Of a stretch of 9,183 nt of DNA, positions 1 through 4,647 are shown piece after piece. The stretch's first letter is position 1; each line of letters starts with the position of its first letter. Source of the stretch: Streptomyces sp. NRRL S-337. GTDB taxonomy: Bacteria; Actinomycetota; Actinomycetes; Streptomycetales; Streptomycetaceae. The notes beneath the pieces are model-generated. The model did not search any database. It was not told the DNA's origin and worked only from the letters and a program-made list of their open reading frames with translations. Where the stretch lies: assembly GCF_000720175.1 (NCBI RefSeq), contig NZ_JOIX01000138.1, positions 1 to 9,183 on the forward strand. Reading direction: 5' to 3'. Both the position numbers and the translations under genes were made by a program.

Positions 1-2
1 CC

Positions 3-36
3 GTCTCGTGGGCTCGGAGATGTGTATAAGAGACAG
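3..36 (+). other. Nextera (Tn5) sequencing adapter left in the assembly
   Basis: The 34 bases match the Illumina Nextera read-2 transposase adapter as I know it: a 15-base adapter part followed by the 19-base Tn5 mosaic end at 18-36. The two preceding bases would be the end of the i7 index. This is library-preparation sequence, so biology starts at 37 and the contig ends here. No feature should be drawn across this junction. Confidence 0.97.
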
Positions 37-214
37 GGTGGGTGCTGCAGGTGGGCGGTGGGGCGGGCCGGGGATTCAGGGTTGCGGGGCGGTACGGCGG
101 TGGGCCGGTGGCGGTGCGGTGGCGGTGCGGTAGGGGCCGGTGGCGGTTCGGTGGTGGCTCAGTAGTGGGCCGGCGGCGGGGCGGCGAGGCGGCGAGGCGT
201 GGCGGCGGAGGTGG

Positions 215-384
215 AGGGCTTGCTAGGGGGTGCGTAGGCGTGTGGCAGGAGGGCCGTAGGGGGCGTGGATGGGTGTGTGAAGGAAGGCTCGTGAGGGGGT
301 GCGTAGGCGTGCGCAGGAAGGCTTGTGAGGGGTGGGGAGGCGTGTGCGGTAAGGCTCGTGAGGGGTGGGGAAAGGGGTGCGGGG
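215..384 (+). repeat. 34-bp tandem repeat, five degenerate copies
   Basis: Copies begin at about 215, 250, 284, 318 and 351, with spacings of 35, 34, 34 and 33 bp. The core reads AAGGCTCGTGAGGGG followed by a GTGCGTAGGCGTG-like segment. The copies at 284, 318 and 351 are the most alike. The period is not a multiple of three and the spacing drifts by single bases, which argues against a repeated protein sequence. It looks like a minisatellite. Confidence 0.75.
362..384 (+). other. Strong G-quadruplex motif
   Basis: There are four runs of four G (362-365, 367-370, 374-377, 381-384) separated by loops of 1, 3 and 3 bases, a textbook intramolecular G-quadruplex pattern on the coding strand. It ends 127 bp before the GTG of the PTS gene. 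If the transcript starts upstream, the structure would sit in the 5' leader RNA. Formation and any effect on expression are inferred. Confidence 0.6.
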
Positions 385-499
385 AGGTGTTGTGACGGGG
401 GACGGAAGGTGGGGCGGGAGGGGTTTGCGGGGGCAGGGTCGTCATGCAGGATGCCTGGAGCGCGCGGACCGGCACGCCTGCACGACCGCGCATGTTCGT

Positions 500-514
500 G
501 AGGAGAACCACGTG
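500..514 (+). promoter_or_regulatory. Ribosome binding site and GTG start of the PTS gene
   Basis: GAGGAG at 500-505 lies 6 bases before GTG at 512-514. This fixes the start of the PTS gene: the reading frame from this GTG gives a short unstructured stretch and then the IIB domain, with its phospho-cysteine at about residue 27. The same frame is open further upstream to 365, but that part is repeat sequence with no homology. Confidence 0.7.
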
Positions 515-848
515 ACCACGAGTCCAACCGATCCCCCCAACGGTGCGGGGACGGGCGGGCAGGGGCTGAAGCTGCTCGCAGTGACGGCCTGCCCGACCGG
601 GATCGCCCACACGTATATGGCGCCGAGAAACTGACCCAGGCGGCCCGGTCGCTCGGTCATCAGATCAAGGTGGAGACCCAGGGTTCCATCGGGGCTGAGA
701 ACGTACTGTCTGACAACGATGTCAGAGACGCGGACGGGATCATCATCGCGGCAGACAAGGACGTCGACCGCAGCCGGTTCGTCGGCAAGAGGGTGCTGGC
801 GGTCGGGGTTGCCGAGGGGATCCATCACCCGAGCGACTGATCGAGCGG

Positions 849-2774
849 GTGCGGAGCGCGCCGGTGTACGGGCGCGGGGACGGCGATGGCGGCGGTACGG
901 GTGACCATGCGGCGGCCGGTACGGCGACGGCGTCGGGCAGTGGCGGCAAGGAGCGCAGCGTCGCGTACAAGGCGCTGATGAACGGGGTCAGCTACATGAT
1001 CCCGTTCGTGGTGGTCGGCGGGTTGCTGATCGCGATATCGCTGGCTCTGGGCGGGCATCCGCAGGCGGACGGCGGTCTGGTGATCCCGGACGGCTCGTTC
1101 TGGAAGCACGTCAATGACGTCGGGGTCATCGGCTTCACGCTGATGGTGCCGATCCTGTCCGGCTACATCGCCTACGCGATCGGCGACCGGCCGGCGCTGG
1201 TGCCGGGCATGATCGGCGGCTGGATCGCCAATACGGGCGCGTTGTACGACTCCAAGGCGGGCGCGGGTTTCATCGGCGCGATCGTCACCGGTTTCCTGGC
1301 CGGCTATCTGGTGCAGTGGATCAAGAAGGTCAGGGTCCCGAAGTTCGTCCAGCCGATCATGCCGATCATCGTGATCCCGGTCGTGGCAACCACCGCGCTC
1401 GGGCTGTTCTTCATCTACGTGATCGGCAAGCCGGTCGCCTGGGTGTTCACGCACCTCACGGGGTGGCTCGGCGGGATGACCGGGTCGAGTGCGATCCTGC
1501 TCGGCGCGATCCTCGGGCTGATGATCGCGTTCGACATGGGCGGTCCGGTCAACAAGACCGCGTTCCTGTTCGGCGCGGGACTGATCGCGTCCGGTAACCA
1601 GACGGTGATGGGCATGTGTGCCGCGGCGATTCCGGTCATGCCGTTGGGGCAGGGGCTGGCCACGCTGGTCCGTCGTCGGCTGTACTCCGAGCAGGAGCGT
1701 GAGACCGGCATGGCGGCGCTGTTCATGGGGCTCTTCGGGATCTCGGAGGGTGCGATTCCGTTCGCCGCGGCCCGGCCCGCCCAGGTCATTCCGGCGAACA
1801 TGCTCGGTGGCGCGGCGGCCGGTGCGGTCGCGGGGATGACCGGGGTGGCGGACGCGGTGCCGCACGGCGGGCCGATCGTGGCGGTGCTGGGGGCGGTCGG
1901 CGGGGTGCCGGCGTTCGTCCTCGCCGTGGTGATCGGAGCGGTGGTCACGGCTTTGACGACGGTGACGCTGGTCGATCTTTCGGAACGGCGGAAGGGCGGG
2001 GTTGCCGTCGCGGCGAGCCCCGCGTCAGGGGCTGGGGGCGAGTCGGGCGAGTCGGGTAAGTCGGGCGTGGTGGATGAGGTGGTCGCGGTGGACGAGCTGG
2101 TCGCGGCCGGCGGGGCGAGGGTGACTGGAGTGGCCAGCGAGACTGGGGTGGCTGGCATGGCCGGCGGGGCCAGCGGGGCGTCTGCTGGGGCCACTGCGGC
2201 TGCTGTTGTGGGTGCTGCTGTGGGGTCGTCGGAGGCGGGGGGTCCGGAGGGTTCGGCGGGTCCGGAAGGCCCTGAAGGTCCGGAGGGTTCGGCGAGTCCG
2301 GAGGGTCCAGAGGGTCCGGAGGTGCTTTCGGGGTATCTCACCGAGGAGACCGTCAAGACGGAGCTCGCCGCCGACAACAAGGAAGCGGCAATCCGCGAGA
2401 TGGCCGAACTGGTGGCGGGAACCGGCCGGGTGACGGACGTGGCCGAGCTGGTGCGGGTGGCGCTGGCCCGGGAGGCGCAGGGCACCACCGGGCTCGGTGA
2501 GGAGATCGCCGTTCCGCACGCCAAGACGGACGCGGTGAACGCGCCGGTCGTCGGGTTCGCGCGGTCCGCGGAGGGGATCGACTGGGGTTCGCTGGACGGC
2601 ACGCCGGCCCGGCTGGTTTTCCTGATCGCGGTACCGGAGGCGGCGGCCGGGGACGAGCATCTGCGGATCCTGGCGTTGCTGTCGCGGAAGTTGATGGACG
2701 CGGACTTCCGGGCGCGACTGCAGGAGGCGGCGAACACCGAGGCGTTGCTGGGCGTTCTCGGGGAGATCCAGTAG
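849..2774 (+). CDS. fruA: PTS fructose-type IIC-IIA segment (intact open part of the broken permease)
   Basis: This is the continuous 641-codon part of the frameshifted permease above. Residues 1-35 are the IIB-IIC linker. Residues about 36-380 form the membrane IIC domain, with several hydrophobic helices and the family motifs FDMGGPVNKTA (about 228-238) and GISEGAIPF (297-305), the sugar-binding loop signature. Residues about 385-492 are a low-complexity Ala/Gly/Val/Glu linker ending in a Gly-Pro-Glu repeat. Residues 493-641 form the cytoplasmic IIA domain, with the phosphorylated histidine at residue 557 in IAVPHAKT. Order IIC then IIA differs from Bacillus-type FruA, where IIA comes first. 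If translated independently, GTG 864 has a weak GGAG 7 bases upstream; GTG 849 has none I trust. The gene converges on the CDF gene. The domain assignment is firm; independent expression of this piece is doubtful. Confidence 0.8.
   Translation: MRSAPVYGRGDGDGGGTGDHAAAGTATASGSGGKERSVAYKALMNGVSYMIPFVVVGGLLIAISLALGGHPQADGGLVIPDGSFWKHVNDVGVIGFTLMVPILSGYIAYAIGDRPALVPGMIGGWIANTGALYDSKAGAGFIGAIVTGFLAGYLVQWIKKVRVPKFVQPIMPIIVIPVVATTALGLFFIYVIGKPVAWVFTHLTGWLGGMTGSSAILLGAILGLMIAFDMGGPVNKTAFLFGAGLIASGNQTVMGMCAAAIPVMPLGQGLATLVRRRLYSEQERETGMAALFMGLFGISEGAIPFAAARPAQVIPANMLGGAAAGAVAGMTGVADAVPHGGPIVAVLGAVGGVPAFVLAVVIGAVVTALTTVTLVDLSERRKGGVAVAASPASGAGGESGESGKSGVVDEVVAVDELVAAGGARVTGVASETGVAGMAGGASGASAGATAAAVVGAAVGSSEAGGPEGSAGPEGPEGPEGSASPEGPEGPEVLSGYLTEETVKTELAADNKEAAIREMAELVAGTGRVTDVAELVRVALAREAQGTTGLGEEIAVPHAKTDAVNAPVVGFARSAEGIDWGSLDGTPARLVFLIAVPEAAAGDEHLRILALLSRKLMDADFRARLQEAANTEALLGVLGEIQ
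2241..2321 (+). repeat. Collagen-like 9-bp / 36-bp coding repeat
   Basis: Nine in-frame 9-bp units encode GPE GSA GPE GPE GPE GSA SPE GPE GPE (residues 465-491 of the open segment). They also form a 36-bp higher-order repeat: 2241-2276, 2277-2312, then one GPE unit. Gly is in the first position of every triplet except one (Ser). The repeat lies at the end of the linker joining IIC to IIA. A flexible or extended spacer is the simplest role; a collagen triple helix is not implied by so few units. Confidence 0.85.
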
Positions 2775-2801
2775 GGGATTTGGAGGGCTGGGGTGGGGAT
2801 G

Positions 2802-2866
2802 TCCCGTAGGGCGGGGTCGAACAGATCCCGTAGGGGGCGCGAGGGTCCCCTCGGGGCCATCAACGC
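2802..2866. repeat. 65-bp dispersed repeat, copy A
   Basis: This copy aligns without gaps to 3200-3264 with about 4 mismatches in 65. It contains the core GGGTCGAACAGATCCCGTA and ends in a C-run/G-run stem (about 2843-2857). It starts 27 bp after the PTS stop codon, so its stem may help end that transcript. Confidence 0.85.
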
Positions 2867-2888
2867 GGCGGCGACGGGCGGTATTCCC

Positions 2889-3030
2889 GGTCTCCGCTGG
2901 GGAGTTGATCCCTTCTCTGCCGGGAGGCCATTCCATTCCTGGTCTCCGCTGGGCAGTTGTTCCCGTCCGCAGGGGAGCTGTCCCCGGTCTCCGGGCAGCT
3001 CCCCCCGGCCTCCGGGGAGCTGTCCCCCGG
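2889..3030. repeat. 24-bp duplicated unit and nested inverted repeats
   Basis: GGTCTCCGCTGGGGAGTTGA-type units occupy 2889-2912 and 2941-2964 with 2 mismatches in 24. Further on, GGGGAGCTG (2972-2980) can pair with CAGCTCCCC (2996-3004), which can alternatively pair with GGGGAGCTG (3014-3022). This gives two mutually exclusive hairpins sharing one arm. The units look like decayed members of one repeat family. Confidence 0.65.
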
Positions 3031-3038
3031 TCTCGGTG

Positions 3039-3161
3039 AACCGGCGTCGGCGGCTCCGGGGCAAACCGGCGTCTGGGTCCCCAGGGAAAGCCGGCATCGG
3101 CGTCCCGGATAAGCCGGCGTCGGGGCCCGGGGCAATCCGGCGGCGGGCTCCCCGGGGTAAG
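3039..3161. repeat. 24-25-bp minisatellite, about five degenerate copies
   Basis: The anchor CCGGCGTC, or a one- or two-base variant, recurs at 3041, 3066, 3091, 3114 and 3137 (steps of 25, 25, 23 and 23 bp), each followed by a G/C-run segment such as CTCCGGGGCAA. A weaker trailing piece follows at about 3162-3184. The varying period speaks against coding. Confidence 0.7.
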
Positions 3162-3199
3162 CCACCCTCGGGAAATCCGGCAGGACGGGGTCGAACAGA

Positions 3200-3264
3200 T
3201 CCCGTAGGGCGGGGTCGAACAGATCCCGTAAGGGGCGCGCGGGCCCCCTCGGGGCCGTCAACGC
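3200..3264. repeat. 65-bp dispersed repeat, copy B
   Basis: This is the second copy of the element at 2802-2866, in the same orientation. Its terminal stem is perfect here: GGCCCC (3242-3247), 3-base loop, GGGGCC (3251-3256). The substitution in copy A at this stem (C to T) leaves a G-U type pair, so the stem looks conserved. An extra partial core lies just upstream, with TCGAACAGATCCCGTA at 3191-3206 and again at 3215-3230, a 24-bp tandem step. Confidence 0.85.
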
Positions 3265-3270
3265 AGGGGA

Positions 3271-3310
3271 GTTGGGGAGGTATTCCCATGGTCGGGGAGG
3301 TATTCCCATG
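3271..3310. repeat. 20-bp tandem pair
   Basis: Two adjacent copies (3271-3290 and 3291-3310) of a unit ending in GGTATTCCCATG differ at one base. The fragment GTATTCCC also occurs at 2881-2888 beside copy A of the 65-bp repeat, linking the two ends of the array. Confidence 0.85.
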
Positions 3311-3312
3311 GG

Positions 3313-3353
3313 TGGGCCCCCGCGCTCCGAGGGAGTGGGAGTGTGGGGGCCCA
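3313..3353. terminator. Hairpin terminator, probably serving both convergent genes
   Basis: TGGGCCCCC (3313-3321) pairs perfectly with GGGGGCCCA (3345-3353). Inside, CTCC and GGAG (3325-3335) form a second short stem. The hairpin lies about 32 bases past the CDF stop on the - strand, and is the last structure before CDF for transcripts arriving from the PTS side. No U-tract follows, which is usual for terminators in high-GC actinobacteria. Confidence 0.6.
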
Positions 3354-3385
3354 TTCGTTATCGCGTGGCAGGCAGCGCCTCGGGG

Positions 3386-4345
3386 TCAGTGGCCGCCCGG
3401 TGTCTTCGTCGGGTCGGGGCCCTTGGCGGCGGTGGCCTCGTGGTAAATGTCCGGTTCGAGGTAGATGACGCGGGCGATCGGGACGGCCTCGCGGATGCGG
3501 GCCTCGGCGGCGTTGATGGCGTCGGCGATCTGGACGGCGGTGTCGTCGTGCCGGACCGCGATCTTGGCGGCGACCAGCAGTTCCTCGGGGCCGAGGTGGA
3601 GCGTGCGCATGTGGATCACGCGGGTGACGACGTCGCCGTCGACGACCGCGGCGCGGATCATGGCGACCTGCTCGGGACCGGCCGCCTCGCCGAGCAGCAG
3701 CGACTTGGTCTCGGCGGCCAGGACGAGCGCGATCAGCACCAGCAGCGCGCCGATGCACATGGTGCCGATGCCGTCCCAGATGCCGTTGCCGGTGAGGAGG
3801 GTGAGGCCGACGCCGCCCAGCGCGAGGACCAGGCCGACCAGGGCGCCGAAGTCCTCCAGCAGCACCACGGGCAGCTCGGGGGCCTTGGCGCGGCGGACGA
3901 ACTGGGCCCAGGTCTGCTTGCCGCGCAGCTCGTTGGACTCCTTGATGGCCGTGCGGAAGGAGAAGCCCTCGGCGATCACGGCGAAGACCAGGACGCCGAT
4001 CGGCCAGTACCAGGCCTCCAGCGGGTGCGGGTCGTGGATCTTCTCGTAGCCCTCGTAGAGGGCGAAGACGCCGCCGATGGTGAACAGGACGATGGAGACC
4101 AGGAAGCCGTAGATGTAGCGCTCCCGGCCGTAGCCGAAGGGGTGCTCCTCGGTGGCCGCGCGCTTCGCCTTCTTGCCGCCGAGCAGCAGCAGGCCCTGGT
4201 TGCCGGAGTCCGCGATGGAGTGCACGCCTTCCGCCAGCATCGAGGACGAGCCGCTGAAGGCGAAGGCCACGAACTTCGCTGCGGCGATCGCCAGGTTGGC
4301 GCCCAGCGCCGCAACGATCGCCTTTGTCCCGCCTGATGCGCTCAT
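3386..4345 (-). CDS. Cation diffusion facilitator (CDF) metal transporter
   Basis: The 319-aa protein fits the CDF family, which exports divalent metals (Zn, Co, Mn, Fe) from the cytoplasm in exchange for protons. Six hydrophobic helices can be seen at about 8-30, 36-56, 78-98, 112-130, 158-184 and 192-212, followed by a cytoplasmic C-terminal domain (about 224-319). Helix 2 carries the metal-site motif HSIAD (His42, Asp46), followed by HPFGYGRERYIYGF, a family hallmark. Helix 5 has LLEDFGALVG (Glu164-Asp165) instead of the His-x3-Asp of YiiP; this resembles the ZnT9 (SLC30A9)-like branch. ETKSLLLGE (212-220) joins helix 6 to the C-domain. The ATG start at 4345 has GGAAGGGA upstream at a rather long 13-base spacing; the ATG at 4356 is out of frame and stops at once. 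Metal specificity cannot be read from the sequence. Confidence 0.93.
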   Translation of the reverse strand: MSASGGTKAIVAALGANLAIAAAKFVAFAFSGSSSMLAEGVHSIADSGNQGLLLLGGKKAKRAATEEHPFGYGRERYIYGFLVSIVLFTIGGVFALYEGYEKIHDPHPLEAWYWPIGVLVFAVIAEGFSFRTAIKESNELRGKQTWAQFVRRAKAPELPVVLLEDFGALVGLVLALGGVGLTLLTGNGIWDGIGTMCIGALLVLIALVLAAETKSLLLGEAAGPEQVAMIRAAVVDGDVVTRVIHMRTLHLGPEELLVAAKIAVRHDDTAVQIADAINAAEARIREAVPIARVIYLEPDIYHEATAAKGPDPTKTPGGH

Positions 4346-4483
4346 ATGTGCCGCATGTCCCTTCCGTCGACGGGGCTCGCCGCTTTACCGCCCCTTTAAT
4401 GCTGTGCGGCGGTCATTGTTGCAGCCCGGCGGCCGGCGGACGCGAGGAGGCCACCTGGCGGACGGCCTCCGCGCACGGTTCCG

Positions 4484-4550
4484 AACGGACTCCCGTGCGG
4501 TCCCCGGCGGACTCCCGGGCGGTCCCGGACCGACTCACCGTACGGTCCCC
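4484..4550. repeat. 22-bp triplication
   Basis: Three adjacent units at 4484-4505, 4506-4527 and 4528-4550 share the pattern CGGACTCCCGTGCGGTCCCC with a few changes each. The third unit is one base longer. Each unit ends in CGGTCCC, and the third also forms a short stem (GGACCG at 4526-4531 with CGGTCC at 4543-4548). Confidence 0.7.
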
Positions 4551-4573
4551 GTCGCGCTGTGCCACCGCCGGGG

Positions 4574-4627
4574 CCCCGGGTCCGGATCCGGGGTCCGGGT
4601 CCACCGTTCCGCACGCCCCTACGGGCG
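4574..4627 (-). terminator. Possible manA terminator hairpins
   Basis: Two modest stems lie just past the manA stop on the - strand. CGCCC/GGGCG (4614-4618 with 4623-4627, 4-base loop) is about 20 bases after the stop. CCCCGG/CCGGGG (4574-4579 with 4588-4593) is further on. Neither has a U-tract. Read-through from manA into the CDF gene is therefore possible. Confidence 0.35.
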
Positions 4628-4647
4628 CGCGATCGGCCCCGCCCGCC

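Larger units (their letters stand above)
37..511. other. G-rich non-coding leader before the PTS gene
   Basis: This 475-bp stretch holds no credible gene. The + strand is extremely G-rich and low in complexity: an 11-bp unit is repeated exactly at 107-117 and 118-128, and a run of 34-bp repeats fills 215-384. Frames that stay open here do so on both strands at once because the sequence is short of A and T, and they match no family. An imperfect inverted repeat (GCAGG.TGCC at 446-455 with its complement at 471-481) lies 31-66 bp before the PTS start and could be an operator or leader hairpin, but that is weak. Upstream fructose-operon partners (a DeoR-type regulator, 1-phosphofructokinase) are not visible and may lie beyond the contig end. 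Confidence 0.6.
512..2774 (+). pseudogene. fruA: Fructose-family PTS permease EIIBCA, two frameshifts in the IIB domain
   Basis: Fructose-family PTS permeases import sugar across the membrane and phosphorylate it using phosphate relayed from HPr through IIA and IIB. Corrected for two missing bases, the gene would encode about 754 residues in the order IIB-IIC-IIA. Starting at GTG 512, the IIB part shows VTACPTGIAHTYMA with the phospho-cysteine at codon 590-592. The frame then breaks at 617-627 (stop at 632). Reading resumes one frame over (KLTQAARSLGHQIKVETQG, then the DADGIIIAADKDVD segment) until a second break at about 821-833 (stop at 838). From there the 849-2774 frame continues. Both lesions are single-base losses next to G/C doublets or runs, within 840 bp of an adapter-bearing contig end, so assembly error is as likely as real decay. 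If real, IIB is lost and the permease cannot phosphorylate. Substrate is inferred from family; fructose is most likely. Confidence 0.75.
2775..3385. other. Convergent intergenic region packed with repeats
   Basis: These 611 bp separate the 3' ends of the PTS gene (+) and the CDF gene (-). No reading frame resembles a protein family; open frames exist on both strands because of composition and repetition. The content is almost entirely repeats: a 65-bp element at both ends of the array, a 24-bp duplicated unit and related inverted repeats at about 2889-3030, a 24-25-bp minisatellite at 3039-3161, a tandem copy of the 65-bp element's core at 3187-3234, a 20-bp tandem pair at 3271-3310, and a hairpin at 3313-3353. 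Confidence 0.75.
4346..4647. other. Intergenic region between manA and the CDF gene
   Basis: These 302 bp hold no gene I can support. The part next to CDF (about 4380-4430) is less GC-rich and includes TAAAG-type words on the - strand, so it may hold the CDF promoter, but no convincing -35/-10 pair stands out. The middle contains a 22-bp triplication and the manA-proximal part contains short G/C hairpins. Confidence 0.6.

Noticed and set aside
18..36. End of a Tn5 or IS50 element
   Set aside because: The mosaic end is joined to the Nextera adapter part and no transposase or target duplication is present; it is a library artefact.
42..527. Open frames on both strands in the first 500 bp
   Set aside because: They translate a G-rich 34-bp repeat whose period is not a multiple of three; both strands stay open only because stop codons are rare at this base composition.
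617..839. Programmed frameshifting in the PTS IIB domain
   Set aside because: Two -1 slips would be needed, neither site fits the X XXY YYZ slippery pattern, and no such control is known to me for PTS IIB domains. Missing bases explain it more simply.
1415..3289. A 624-codon antisense frame opposite the PTS gene
   Set aside because: It mirrors the high G/C third positions of the real gene and continues into repeats; its Ser/Pro/Ala-rich product shows no domain.
2802..3310. CRISPR array
   Set aside because: The repeats are degenerate, of differing unit lengths, without uniform spacers, and no cas gene is nearby.
2793..3446. A 217-codon open frame on the + strand after the PTS gene
   Set aside because: It runs through minisatellites and shifting-period repeats, has Arg/Gly/Pro-rich low-complexity sequence, overlaps the end of the CDF gene antisense, and matches no family.
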